This document shows, in pieces, positions 36,737 to 45,077 of a stretch of 64,000 bases of DNA (its first letter is position 1; every line of letters starts with the position of its first letter). Under the pieces are notes generated by a model that saw nothing but the letters and a program-made list of their open reading frames with translations, was not told the origin of the DNA and made no database searches. The stretch is from an uncultured Verrucomicrobiota bacterium (lineage in GTDB: Bacteria > Verrucomicrobiota > Kiritimatiellia > CAIVKH01). The stretch lies in contig CALMUP010000035.1 in the NCBI GenBank assembly GCA_937872895.1, forward strand, positions 1 to 64,000. Direction: 5' to 3'. A program made the translations under genes and the position numbers.

Positions 36737-38101
36737 ATGAACATCCCGTCCCCCCTGGTCCTCCGCCTCGCGGCCCTCGCCCTGCTCGGCCCGGTCGCAC
36801 AGTCCGCACCCCCGGCTATCCAGAATCTCCGCTACGAGGAAAATGCGGCGGCCTACAAGGATACGACCCCGGGCTTCAAGCACATCCCGCTCAACGACGA
36901 CGGGTCGATGTTCCTGAGCCTGGGCGGTCAGGGACGGGTGCGGTGGGAGTCGTGGGAATCGTTCAACTTCACGCCGGGGTTGGATGACGATTTCCTGTTG
37001 TTCCGCGTGCGCCTGCACGGCGATCTCCAGCTTGGTCCGTCGGTGCGTGTGTTCGTCGAGGGCAAGAGCGCCACCGCGACCGACCGCGACCTGCCGGGCG
37101 GACGCCGCACCCTCGATGTCGATGAGCTCGATCTGCAGAACGGGTTCGTGGACCTGCGGCAGGAGCTGGGCGCGTGGTCCGCCACCCTTCGGCTCGGGCG
37201 GCAGGAGTTGTCCTACGGCGCCCAGCGACTGGTCAGTCCGCTCGACTGGTCCAACACGCGCCGAACCTGGGACGGTGCGCGTATCATCACGAAAAACGAG
37301 GCGTGGCGGGTCGATGCCTTCGCCACCCGCCCGGTCGCCATCGAGAAGTACGATTTCAACGAGCCGGACGACGACCAGGCCTTCTACGGCGTGTACGCCG
37401 TCCATGCCGTGCCGGACTGGAAGCTTTCCTATGACCTGTACCTGCTCCGCCTCGACCGCGACGGCCTGGCCGACGGCGACGAGGAACGGACCACCGCCGG
37501 GGCACGGATCAACGGATCCTGTCCGCTAACCGGGGTGGAGTACGATGCCGAGGGCGGGTGGCAATTCGGCGATGCCGGGGAGCGCGACATCGAGGCCTGG
37601 TTCGCCGCCATCGAGGCCGGCTACACCCTGGTCGATGTCGCGATGAAGCCGCGCGTGTATCTCGGGTATGATTATGCCAGCGGCGATAGCGATCCGGACG
37701 ACGGCACCGTCGGGACCTTCCACCAGTTGTTCCCGCTCGGCCACGCCTACCTCGGCTACATCGACGTGCTCGGCCGCCAGAACGTCACCGATTTCAGCCA
37801 GGGCGTGTCCTTCTGGCCGGTGGAGAAGGTGCTGCAGCTGCGCCTCGATCACCACATCTTCCACCGCGCCGAGACCGGCGATGCCATCTACAACGTGGGC
37901 GGTGGCGTCCTGCGCAAGGCCGATGCCGGCACGTCGCGCGAGATTGGATCCGAGGTCGATGTCACGCTCACCTACAAGTTCGACCGTGCTACGACCGCGG
38001 CGGCGGGCTACAGCCGGTTCTTCGCCGGTGATTTCATCGAGGAGTCCGGTCCATCGGACGATATCAATTTCCTGTATGTTTCACTTCAGTACACCTTCTG
38101 A
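36737..38101 (+). CDS. Alginate-export-type outer-membrane porin
   Basis: The 454-residue protein has a signal peptide (MNIPSPLVLRLAALALLGPVAQSA) and repeated amphipathic strands with the sequence features of PF13372 barrels: YEENAAAYKD, GGQGRVRWESWESFNFTPG, FLLFRVRLHGDLQLGPSVRVFVEGKSA, LDLQNGFVDLRQELGAWSATLRLGRQELSYGAQRLV, NTRRTWDGARI. The C-terminus is LYVSLQYTF, with the terminal Phe of an outer-membrane barrel. AAGGAG precedes the ATG. It sits between the NirK and NrfHA groups, so nitrite or small-anion uptake is possible, but the family name does not prove an alginate substrate. Confidence 0.85.
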   Translation: MNIPSPLVLRLAALALLGPVAQSAPPAIQNLRYEENAAAYKDTTPGFKHIPLNDDGSMFLSLGGQGRVRWESWESFNFTPGLDDDFLLFRVRLHGDLQLGPSVRVFVEGKSATATDRDLPGGRRTLDVDELDLQNGFVDLRQELGAWSATLRLGRQELSYGAQRLVSPLDWSNTRRTWDGARIITKNEAWRVDAFATRPVAIEKYDFNEPDDDQAFYGVYAVHAVPDWKLSYDLYLLRLDRDGLADGDEERTTAGARINGSCPLTGVEYDAEGGWQFGDAGERDIEAWFAAIEAGYTLVDVAMKPRVYLGYDYASGDSDPDDGTVGTFHQLFPLGHAYLGYIDVLGRQNVTDFSQGVSFWPVEKVLQLRLDHHIFHRAETGDAIYNVGGGVLRKADAGTSREIGSEVDVTLTYKFDRATTAAAGYSRFFAGDFIEESGPSDDINFLYVSLQYTF

Positions 38102-38156
38102 CCAGACCGGGGATTTAAGGATTGTCGATGTTCAACGCCGGGACTAGTCTAAAGCC

Positions 38157-38684
38157 ATGACGACACCTGCACAGCGGCAGGGTGGGGTGGACCGTCGGGT
38201 TGCGATCCTCGTCGTGGCCTTCGGCGTCCTCGCCGGTGTAGGCGGATACACCTTCCGGTACGCGGAGGGCTTGTCGTACTTCAGCACCGATCCGGCGGCG
38301 TGCGCCAATTGCCACATCATGCAGCCGCAGTATGATTCGTGGCAGAAGTCCAGCCATCATGCGGTGGCGAAATGCGTCGACTGCCACCTGCCGCACGGTT
38401 TCATCGGCAAGTACATCGCCAAGGCGGAGAACGGCTACCACCACTCCAAGGGATTCACCTTCCAGGACTTTCATGAGCCGATCATGATCAAGCCCAAGAA
38501 CAGCCAGATCCTGCAGGACAACTGCCTCTCCTGCCATGGCGACTTCGTGCACGAGCAGGTGGCGGGATCCACCACCGATCCGGATTCGATCCGCTGCGTC
38601 CACTGCCACGCCACCGTCGGCCACGGTTCCCGGGCCGGTCTCGGTGGCCGCGAAACCCTCAAGGAAATGAAGGAGCCGTTATGA
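38157..38684 (+). CDS. nrfH: Cytochrome c nitrite reductase small subunit
   Basis: The 175-residue NapC/NirT-family quinol dehydrogenase has one N-terminal membrane helix ([19 protein letters not shown]) and four CxxCH haem sites: CANCH, CVDCH, CLSCH and CVHCH. The order and [22 protein letters not shown] wording are NrfH-like. It takes electrons from the quinol pool and passes them to NrfA. The stop overlaps the nrfA start as ATGA. The ribosome site is weak (CTAAAGCC). Confidence 0.95.
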   Translation: MTTPAQRQGGVDRRVAILVVAFGVLAGVGGYTFRYAEGLSYFSTDPAACANCHIMQPQYDSWQKSSHHAVAKCVDCHLPHGFIGKYIAKAENGYHHSKGFTFQDFHEPIMIKPKNSQILQDNCLSCHGDFVHEQVAGSTTDPDSIRCVHCHATVGHGSRAGLGGRETLKEMKEPL

Positions 38685-40135
38685 AAAACCCATCCTCCCA
38701 GTCCGGCATGACCCGCGTGGTGGTCGGCCTCCTGCTGCTCGTCACCATCACGGCCACCGCGGTGGTCACCGGCCTGCTGGTCAACATCTTCGAACGCAAG
38801 AGCGAGGCGAAGAACCCGTACGTGCGGGTCCAGGAGGTCACCGAGGACACCACCGATCCCGCCCTGTGGGGACGGAACTGGCCCAAGCAGTACGACTCGT
38901 ATCTGCGCACCGCGATCTCGACCCGCACCCGGTTCGGCGGCCATGGCGGCAGCGAGGCGCTGCCCGACCAGAAGATCGAGCGCGACCCGTGGCTGAAGCG
39001 GATGTTCCTCGGGTATGCCTTCTCCATCGATTACCGCGACCGCCGCGGCCACGCCTACATGCTCGAGGACCAGGAGAACACCGAGCGCCTCAGCAAGCCG
39101 CAGTCCGGGTCGTGCCTGCACTGCCATGCCTCGATCATGCCGGTGTACCGGGAGTTGGGCGACGGCGATGCGATGAAGGGGTTCAAGGAGAGTTTCCGGT
39201 TTTCCTACAAGGACCTGAACGCCAAGCTGCACGAGATGGGCCATGCCCATCCGGTCTCATGTGTCGATTGCCACGATCCGGACACCATGCAGTTGCGGGT
39301 CACCCGGCCCGGCTTCATCGAGGGCATCCAGGCCCTCGCCAACTCCGGCGTGCCCACCCCGCACATTCCCTCCATCGAACAATGGCGGCAGGGCAGCAAG
39401 GAGGTCGCCTACGATCCCAACGCCGACGGCAGCCGTCAGGAGATGCGTTCGTTCGTGTGCGGACAGTGCCATGTCGAATACTACTGCGCGACCAAGATGC
39501 CGCTCGAGTTTCCATGGAGCAAGGGTCTGACCGCCGAGCAGACCGAGCAGCACTGGAACGAGACCACCTTCGAGGACGGCAAGCGCTTCTTCGACTATGT
39601 CCATGCCGAGACCGGTGCCGAGATCCTCAAGGCCCAGCATCCGGAGTATGAGTTGTGGAGCCAGGGCATCCACGCCCGCAGCGGGGTGTCGTGCGCCGAC
39701 TGCCACATGCCGTACATGCGCGAAGGTGCGACCAAGGTGTCCGATCACTGGGTGCGCAGCCCGCTGCTCAACGTCAACCGGGCCTGCCAGACCTGCCACC
39801 ACGTCCCGGAGCAGGAGATCCTCTCGCGGGTCGACCTGATCCAGGAACGCAACCACAACCTGCTCCAGCGGGGCGGGGTGGCGATCGTCGACCTGATCGA
39901 TGCCGTGGTCAAGGCCAAGGCCGAGGGAGCCACGCCCGAGCAACTGGCCGAGGCCCTGGAGTTCCAGCGCAAGGCCCAATGGCGGCTCGACTTTATCGCT
40001 GCGGAAAACTCGATGGGCTTCCACGCCCCGCAGGAAGCGGCGCGGGTGCTTGGCGAGGCCATCGACTACGCCCGCCAAGGCCAGCTCGCCGCACAGAACT
40101 GGAACACCGTCCGGGCCGCGGCCGTCACCGAGTAG
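38681..40135 (+). CDS. nrfA: Cytochrome c nitrite reductase catalytic subunit, CXXCH active-site haem variant
   Basis: The 484-residue protein has five haem sites: CLHCH (145-149), CVDCH (194-198), CGQCH (260-264), CADCH (338-342) and CQTCH (369-373). Active-site neighbours match Nrf[10 protein letters not shown] (Tyr), [10 protein letters not shown] (catalytic His320) and [16 protein letters not shown]. The first haem has CLHCH where classical NrfA has CxxCK, so the proximal ligand would be His instead of Lys. Such CXXCH NrfAs are known (Campylobacter). An N-terminal helix remains as signal or anchor. It reduces nitrite to ammonium in the periplasm. Confidence 0.95.
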   Translation: MKNPSSQSGMTRVVVGLLLLVTITATAVVTGLLVNIFERKSEAKNPYVRVQEVTEDTTDPALWGRNWPKQYDSYLRTAISTRTRFGGHGGSEALPDQKIERDPWLKRMFLGYAFSIDYRDRRGHAYMLEDQENTERLSKPQSGSCLHCHASIMPVYRELGDGDAMKGFKESFRFSYKDLNAKLHEMGHAHPVSCVDCHDPDTMQLRVTRPGFIEGIQALANSGVPTPHIPSIEQWRQGSKEVAYDPNADGSRQEMRSFVCGQCHVEYYCATKMPLEFPWSKGLTAEQTEQHWNETTFEDGKRFFDYVHAETGAEILKAQHPEYELWSQGIHARSGVSCADCHMPYMREGATKVSDHWVRSPLLNVNRACQTCHHVPEQEILSRVDLIQERNHNLLQRGGVAIVDLIDAVVKAKAEGATPEQLAEALEFQRKAQWRLDFIAAENSMGFHAPQEAARVLGEAIDYARQGQLAAQNWNTVRAAAVTE

Positions 40136-40246
40136 GTCGGGTCGGTTGCCGGAACGGTTCCTGCGGGCAAACACCCCTCCGCGCGGCGCAGGGTGAGGGG
40201 CTCTTCCTTCGTCCCGCGCACAAAAATCCTTGATAATCCCGGGTTC

Positions 40247-40324
40247 ATGGCCGATTATTCGGCCCCTATCACGAAACAGGGTCCGGCGACCGGACTTGGA
40301 GACTGCGAAGACCAAATCGAATGA
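40247..40324 (+). other. Possible 25-codon leader ORF ending in thrS start
   Basis: ATG at 40247 opens a short frame, MADYSAPITKQGPATGLGDCEDQIE, whose TGA overlaps the thrS ATG (ATGA at 40321-40324). It has no run of Thr codons, so it is not a classical attenuator peptide, and no good ribosome site is seen. It could give translational coupling to thrS, which lacks its own strong ribosome site. Speculative. Confidence 0.3.
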
Positions 40325-42102
40325 AAGTTGATCCATCGAGCGACTTGTACAAAATGCGCCACAGTGCCGCGCATGTCCTGGCCACCGCTGTCTGCCGCCT
40401 GTATCCCGATGTTCAGTTGGACATTGGTCCCCCGACCGAGGATGGGTTCTACTACGACTTCGACCTGCCGCACCGGTTCACCCCCGAGGATTTCGCGGCG
40501 ATCGAGGCCGAGATGGCCAAGATCATCGCCGAGGATCAGCCCTTCGAGCGGATGGAGGTCTCCCGCGCCGAGGCCGAGCAGTTGATCAAGGCCAAGGGGC
40601 AGAAGTTCAAGATCGAGCGCCTGGCCGACATTCCCGAGGGGGAAGCCATCACCTTCTACCGGAACGGCGAATTCCTCGACCTCTGCCGCGGCCCGCACGT
40701 GGAATCCACCGGCAAGATCAAGGCCTTCAAGCTGCTCAACGTCGCCGGATCCTACTACCGCGGCAAGGAGACCAATCCGATGCTGCAGCGCCTGTATGGC
40801 ACCGCGCAGCTCAACGAGAAGCAGCTCAATGTCTACCTCAAGCAGCTCGAGGAGGCCAAGCTCCGCGACCACCGCAAGCTCGGCAAGGAGCTCGACCTGT
40901 TCAGCATCCAGGAGGAGGTCGGCCCGGGCCTGATCCACTGGCATCCCAAGGGTGCGCGCATCCGCTGCCTGATCGAGGATTACTGGCGCAAGGAGCATTT
41001 CCGCGGCGGTTACGACATGCTGTACACCCCGCATTGCGGCCGCTCCGCGTTGTGGGAGACCTCGGGGCATCTCGGCTTCTACAAGGAAAGCATGTACGCG
41101 CCGATGAAGATCGACGAGAACGAGTATTTCATCAAGCCGATGAACTGCCCGTTCCACATCGAGATCTACAAGGCGCAGAAGCGCTCCTACCGCGACCTCC
41201 CGCTGCGCTGGGCCGAACTCGGCACGGTGTACCGGTACGAGAAGGCGGGCGTGCTGCACGGCCTGCTGCGGGTGCGCGGTTTCACCCAGGACGATGCCCA
41301 CCTGTTCTGCACGGCCGAACAGATGGAGTCGGAGATCATCCGCGTCATCAAGTTCGCCATCAACATCTGGCGCACCTTCGGGTTCGAGGACATCACCGCC
41401 TACCTGGCCACCCGCCCGGCCAAATCGGTCGGCGAGGAGCAGCACTGGGCGGACGCCACCGCCTCGCTCGAGAAGGCCCTCCAGTTGGAAGGCATCCCGT
41501 ACGAGGTCGACGAGGGCGGCGGCGCGTTCTACGGGCCCAAGATCGACATGAAGGTGCGTGACGCCATCGGCCGCGAGTGGCAGATGACGACGATCCAGTT
41601 CGATTTCAACCTGCCCGAGCGGTTTGACCTGACCTATGTCGGCGACGACAACAAGGAACACCGCCCCTACATGATCCACCGGGCGTTGTTCGGCAGCATC
41701 GAACGTTTCTTCGGCATTCTCACCGAGCACTACATCGGCGCCTTCCCGGTCTGGCTGGCTGCCGAGCAGGTGCGGATCCTCACCCTGACGGAGAACCAGG
41801 AGGGCTATGCCCGGCAGCTCGCCGAGACGTTGCGGGCCGCCGACTTCCGGGTTACCGTCGACGACCGCAACGAGAAGATCGGGGCGAAGATCCGCAACGC
41901 CCAGTTGCAGAAGATCCCCTACATGCTGGTCGTCGGGGCGAAGGAGCAGGAGGCCGGCCAGGTCGCGGTGCGCGGCAAGGTGTCGGGCGATATCGGGGTC
42001 ATGTCGTTGGAGCAGTTCATGGCGCAGTTGCGAACCGAGGAATCCACCCGCGGGCAGACCGTGGTGGCCCGGGTCGCCGCGCCGGCAGGTACACAAGCGT
42101 AA
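40321..42102 (+). CDS. thrS: Threonyl-tRNA synthetase lacking the N-terminal TGS domain
   Basis: The 593-residue class II synthetase starts directly in the editing domain: YKMRHSAAHVLATAVCRLYPDVQLDIGPPTEDGFYYDFDL (HxxxH motif) and LCRGPHVESTGKIKAFKLLN. The catalytic core follows with motif 1 near CRSAL, motif 2 FRGGYDMLYTPHCGRSALWETSGH...MNCPFH, and RVRGFTQDDAHLFC. Motif 3 is IHRALFGSIERFFGILTEHY. The anticodon-binding domain (WLAAEQVRILTLTE) ends it. Typical ThrRS has an extra ~60-residue TGS domain that is absent here; no in-frame upstream start with such sequence is visible. First gene of the thrS-infC-rpmI-rplT cluster. Confidence 0.96.
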   Translation: MKVDPSSDLYKMRHSAAHVLATAVCRLYPDVQLDIGPPTEDGFYYDFDLPHRFTPEDFAAIEAEMAKIIAEDQPFERMEVSRAEAEQLIKAKGQKFKIERLADIPEGEAITFYRNGEFLDLCRGPHVESTGKIKAFKLLNVAGSYYRGKETNPMLQRLYGTAQLNEKQLNVYLKQLEEAKLRDHRKLGKELDLFSIQEEVGPGLIHWHPKGARIRCLIEDYWRKEHFRGGYDMLYTPHCGRSALWETSGHLGFYKESMYAPMKIDENEYFIKPMNCPFHIEIYKAQKRSYRDLPLRWAELGTVYRYEKAGVLHGLLRVRGFTQDDAHLFCTAEQMESEIIRVIKFAINIWRTFGFEDITAYLATRPAKSVGEEQHWADATASLEKALQLEGIPYEVDEGGGAFYGPKIDMKVRDAIGREWQMTTIQFDFNLPERFDLTYVGDDNKEHRPYMIHRALFGSIERFFGILTEHYIGAFPVWLAAEQVRILTLTENQEGYARQLAETLRAADFRVTVDDRNEKIGAKIRNAQLQKIPYMLVVGAKEQEAGQVAVRGKVSGDIGVMSLEQFMAQLRTEESTRGQTVVARVAAPAGTQA

Positions 42103-42116
42103 GGTCGGAGGTCGTT

Positions 42117-42644
42117 ATTCGTAATTTCACCAGAATCAATCACCAGATCCGCGTTCCCGAGGTCCGTTGTGTGGATGTCGATGGCTCGCAGGTCGGCGTC
42201 GTTCCCACCCGCGAGGCCCTGAACCTCGCCCAGCAGCGCGGTCTTGATCTCGTCGAGATCTCCCCGCAGGCCCAGCCCCCGGTGTGCCGGGTGATGGACT
42301 ACGGCAAGTTCAAGTTTGAACAGGCCAAGAAGGAAAAGCAGTCCAAGAAGAACCAGTCCAACACCAAGGTCAAGGAAGTCAAGTACCACACCAACGTGGA
42401 GGAGCATGACTACCAGACCAAGTTGCGGCACATCCGCGACTTCCTTGGGGAAGGGCACCGGGTCAAGGTCTCGCTGATGTTCCGTGGCCGTGAAAATGCC
42501 CACCAGGAGCTCGGCTACGAAGTGGTACGGCGGGTGGTGGCGGACGTGGCGGACATCGCCGTGGCCGACCGCGAACCCCAGAAACTCGGCCGCTTCCTGT
42601 CCGTCCTGATCAACCCCCGGCCGGCCACCGCCCGCGGCAAGTAG
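42117..42644 (+). CDS. infC: Translation initiation factor IF-3 with AUU start codon
   Basis: The 175-residue protein has the IF-3 N-domain (TRINHQIRVPEVRCVDVDGSQVGVVPTREALNLAQQRGLDLVEISPQAQPPVCRVMDYGKFKFEQAKKEK) and C-domain (VKEVKYHTNVEEHDYQTKLRHIRDFLGEGHRVKVSLMFRGRE). The canonical N-terminus is reached only by starting at ATT 42117, five bases after GGAGG. Start-codon searches that accept only ATG/GTG/TTG would give a truncated GTG start at 42171. The rare AUU start is the well-known autoregulatory feature of infC in bacteria. Separated by 14 bases from the thrS stop. Confidence 0.94.
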   Translation: MRNFTRINHQIRVPEVRCVDVDGSQVGVVPTREALNLAQQRGLDLVEISPQAQPPVCRVMDYGKFKFEQAKKEKQSKKNQSNTKVKEVKYHTNVEEHDYQTKLRHIRDFLGEGHRVKVSLMFRGRENAHQELGYEVVRRVVADVADIAVADREPQKLGRFLSVLINPRPATARGK

Positions 42645-42792
42645 GATCGGGATTCTTACGGGGACCGGGCGTCTGCAAAAAAAGCTGGACGTTTCCGGGG
42701 CAATCCCCTACATAGTAACGCCTTTTCTCCCCGCGGGCAGCGGGGCGGGATTAACTTGAAGGCCCGGCCAGGGTGCCGGGAAGGAATACATC

Positions 42793-42984
42793 ATGCCCAA
42801 GAAGAAAACGAAAAAGTCTGTCGCCAAACGGTTTAAGAAAACGGCTTCCGGCCGGGTCAAGCGCGGTAAAGTAGGCCGCCGTCACCTGCTGGGCAGCAAG
42901 TCGCGCAGCCGTAAACGCAACCTCCGCAAGGGCGCGATGGTTGCCCCGGAATTCGAAAAGCAGATCAGGGCCGTCCTGGCCTGA
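42793..42984 (+). CDS. rpmI: 50S ribosomal protein L35
   Basis: The 63-residue very basic protein is [26 protein letters not shown], then [22 protein letters not shown], the standard L35 sequence. It lies 148 bases after infC; the gap includes a G+C-rich stretch and GGGAAGGAATACATC before the ATG, and may hold the L20-binding leader known in other bacteria. L35 joins the 50S subunit early in assembly. Confidence 0.96.
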   Translation: MPKKKTKKSVAKRFKKTASGRVKRGKVGRRHLLGSKSRSRKRNLRKGAMVAPEFEKQIRAVLA

Positions 42985-43005
42985 TCAGGATAGAGGAGAA
43001 ACACC

Positions 43006-43362
43006 ATGTCACGCGCAACCAATGCCCCGGCGAGCCGTCGCCGCCGTAAACGTCGTTTAGAGCAGGCCTCCGGTTTCTACGGTGGCCGCAGCCGCCTGTT
43101 CCGCACCGCCACCGAATCGGTGGATCGTGCGATGAAGATGAGCTTCGAGCACCGCCGCGCCAAGAAGCGCGACTACCGTGGAATGTGGATCCAGCGCCTG
43201 TCCGCGGCCTGCAAGCTCAACAACATCACCTACAGCCGTTTCATGGAAGGCGTCATCAAGGCTGGCGTCACCCTGAACCGCAAGATGCTTTCCGAGATCG
43301 CCATCCACGATCCGGAAGGCTTCACCAAGATCGTCGGCATCGCCCGCGCCAAGCTGGCGTAG
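43006..43362 (+). CDS. rplT: 50S ribosomal protein L20
   Basis: The 118-residue protein is L20: MSRATNAPASRRRRKRRLEQASGFYGGRSRLFRTATESVDRAMKMSFEHRRAKKRDYRGMWIQRLSAACKLN. The ITYSRFMEGVIKAGVTLNRKMLSEIAI stretch completes the RNA-binding globular part. It starts 21 bases after rpmI and is the last gene of the cluster, ending in a strong terminator. In other bacteria L20 represses its own operon by binding the leader RNA. Confidence 0.97.
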   Translation: MSRATNAPASRRRRKRRLEQASGFYGGRSRLFRTATESVDRAMKMSFEHRRAKKRDYRGMWIQRLSAACKLNNITYSRFMEGVIKAGVTLNRKMLSEIAIHDPEGFTKIVGIARAKLA

Positions 43363-43383
43363 GCCCCGACCGTTTCGTTGGCC

Positions 43384-43420
43384 ACAGGGCATGGTCCTCC
43401 GGGATCATGCCCTGTTTTGT
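43384..43420 (+). terminator. Rho-independent terminator after rplT
   Basis: ACAGGGCATGGTCC (43384-43397) pairs with GGATCATGCCCTGT (43402-43415) with one G-T wobble and a short loop, followed by TTTTGTTAT. It closes the thrS-infC-rpmI-rplT cluster and lies 59 bases before tRNA-Glu. Confidence 0.92.
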
Positions 43421-43474
43421 TATCTTCAACTTGCCAATATCCGGCAATTCTGCTTAATTACCGCTCCCTCTTGC

Positions 43475-43550
43475 GCCCCCATCGTCTAGAGGCCTAGGAC
43501 ACCAGGTTCTCATCCTGGTAACACCGGTTCGAATCCGGTTGGGGGTGCCA
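43475..43550 (+). tRNA. tRNA-Glu (CTC)
   Basis: A complete 76-base tRNA can be folded: acceptor GCCCCCA / TGGGGGT (first pair G-U), D arm GTCTAGAGGCCTAGGAC, anticodon stem CCAGG / CCTGG around loop TTCTCAT (anticodon CTC, reading GAG), T arm ACCGG-TTCGAAT-CCGGT, then G and encoded CCA. The sequence closely resembles bacterial tRNA-Glu. Its 3' half also forms the antisense of the last 13 codons of the recombinase ORF, which fits insertion of the island at this gene. Confidence 0.97.
43510..43550. other. Candidate attachment site (attL) in the 3' half of tRNA-Glu
   Basis: The serine-recombinase frame reads into the tRNA and ends there, and the tRNA stays intact. Mobile elements that target tRNA genes usually keep the 3' part as the att core. 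The host gene cluster with its terminator lies on one side and element genes on the other. The other end should carry a direct repeat of part of 43510-43550, beyond this window. Exact core unknown. Confidence 0.55.
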
Positions 43551-44931
43551 TACTGAAATACTGGCTATTCTTCACGCACAACTCCCCGAAAATAGAATCA
43601 CTTGCGACGGTTCGAACTTTTCCTTTGCTGATGGTGATGCCATTCGGGAATAAACTCAAAATCATCCGCGGACGGTCTTTTGGCTCACATTTGGCCCATA
43701 TCGTTGCGATATTCTTCATGCGTTCCTCGGCAAGTTCCAGTTGTCGATCGTTCATACGGATGGTGCTGTCAGCATCGGAAAGCTGATTACGCGCAGCGGC
43801 GAGCTGGCTATCCAACGACCGGCTCTTGCGATCAAAGATATCATTGGAAATGCGGTCGCTGAGCAATGCATCAACCAGTTTGTCTTTCTGTCTTTCCAAG
43901 TCAGTGATTTCCGCCGTGAGGCGGCCCTTGTCCGCCAGCGCTTGCGCAGAATCGCGATGGGCCTGATTGTCTACGAACCGCCGGAAAAACGGCATGTGCT
44001 CCAGCATGGCGTCGGAGACCTCGACGAGCAGCGCCTCGATGTCCGGCAGGATGTCTTCGGGCCGCACCCTGGACTTATGCCCAGTTACATCACAGTGATA
44101 ATAGTCGTAATGCTTACGGCGGCCTTTGGAGCGTGACGCTGTCATGGGCCTCTTGCAGGTTCCACAGACGAGCACGCCCTTGAGAGGAAACAAATCGAGC
44201 CGCTTGTTGGCGGGACGAACGTTGCCGAGAGCTTTCTGGACGCCGTTAAACAAGAGCGAGTCGAGCGTGGCGTAAATAGGATCCCTGAAGAGTCCATAGA
44301 ACGATGTCCGGCAGAGATCCGGCATCAGCAAGTCATACGCATCTTTCGGTTTTTCGCCTTTGATGACCATTTCAAAGGCGCGCCGGACAAGAGAACCGGT
44401 GATCTCGTCTTCTTCAAGCATGGGAATGCCGTCGGCACGACGGACAATCTTGAAGCCATAGGGAGCCTTGTGGCACCAACCGCCAGCGGCCTTAATGGCT
44501 TTCATGGCGGTCTTGGCTCGGGCAGCGCGCACGGAGTTGTCGAACTCTGCATAGGAGGCAAAAATATTTTCCATCAACGCCCCAGCGGCATCGTCGGAAA
44601 CCGGCTCGGAGACGGAAATGATCTGCACACCGGACTTGCGCAGTTTCGCCCGATATACCGCATAGTCGTACATGGATCGAGCAAAGCGATCCGTGCGATA
44701 CACGACAAGTCGGGTGATCAGATTCTTTTTGTTGGTACAGGTGTCAATCATCCGAAGAAATTCTGGCCGATCGGCGGTCTTCGCGGACTCGCCGCGTTCG
44801 ACAAACACTTCGAATACCTCGAAGCCATTACGGCTGCACCACTCGCGGCAATCCCGCTCCTGTGTGGAAAGGCTGGTGTTGTCCACCTGTTCGGTTGAAC
44901 TTACGCGACAATAAATTACGGCTTTTGACAT
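43510..44931 (-). CDS. Large serine recombinase (site-specific integrase)
   Basis: The 473-residue protein has the resolvase/invertase catalytic domain: KAVIYCRVSSTEQVDNTSLSTQERDC (nucleophile Ser in CRVSS), VYRTDRFARSMYDY (catalytic arginines), then a recombinase domain (GGWCHKAPYGFKIVRR), a zinc ribbon (CGTCKRPMTASRSKGRRKHYDYYHCDVTGHKS) and a C-terminal coiled coil (LTAEITDLERQKDKLVDAL). It would integrate and excise the element. ATG 44931 follows CAGGAGGATGGAGCC. The final 13 codons (MAPPTGFEPVLPG) are read from the tRNA antisense; the true element-encoded end may be near residue 460. Confidence 0.93.
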   Translation of the reverse strand: MSKAVIYCRVSSTEQVDNTSLSTQERDCREWCSRNGFEVFEVFVERGESAKTADRPEFLRMIDTCTNKKNLITRLVVYRTDRFARSMYDYAVYRAKLRKSGVQIISVSEPVSDDAAGALMENIFASYAEFDNSVRAARAKTAMKAIKAAGGWCHKAPYGFKIVRRADGIPMLEEDEITGSLVRRAFEMVIKGEKPKDAYDLLMPDLCRTSFYGLFRDPIYATLDSLLFNGVQKALGNVRPANKRLDLFPLKGVLVCGTCKRPMTASRSKGRRKHYDYYHCDVTGHKSRVRPEDILPDIEALLVEVSDAMLEHMPFFRRFVDNQAHRDSAQALADKGRLTAEITDLERQKDKLVDALLSDRISNDIFDRKSRSLDSQLAAARNQLSDADSTIRMNDRQLELAEERMKNIATIWAKCEPKDRPRMILSLFPNGITISKGKVRTVASDSIFGELCVKNSQYFSMAPPTGFEPVLPG

Positions 44932-45077
44932 GGCTCCATCCTCCTGCAAATGTCGAGAAGCACCTTGGCAAGCGTATAGAACTGAAGACGTTTGTCTTCG
45001 CACTCTTTGTCGGTAAGATGCATTCCGAACTTAGCACGAATCTCTTCGTTTGTAATCTCTTCAGGCAAAATTTTCAC
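44916..45077 (-). CDS. 53-residue protein between replicase and recombinase, doubly overlapped
   Basis: A GTG start overlaps the replicase stop (GTGTGA), giving VKILPEEITNEEIRAKFGMH, then LTDKECEDKRLQFYTLAKVL and LDICRRMEPCQKP. The stop lies 13 bases inside the recombinase gene, in another frame. The tight fit on both sides and the charged helical composition argue it is real and translated by coupling. A role as recombination directionality factor or integrase modulator is possible from position only; no family is recognised. Confidence 0.68.
   Translation of the reverse strand: MKILPEEITNEEIRAKFGMHLTDKECEDKRLQFYTLAKVLLDICRRMEPCQKP

Noticed and set aside
40255-42096. 613-codon frame antisense to thrS
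   Set aside because: Shadow of an essential, fully recognisable gene.
42171-42644. infC starting at GTG 42171
   Set aside because: This removes the conserved first 18 residues; the AUU start with GGAGG is far better.
43510-43548. The MAPPTGFEPVLPG tail as a genuine recombinase domain
   Set aside because: It is the antisense translation of the tRNA 3' half, a common annotation artefact next to tRNA genes; kept in the ORF coordinates but not read as a functional domain.
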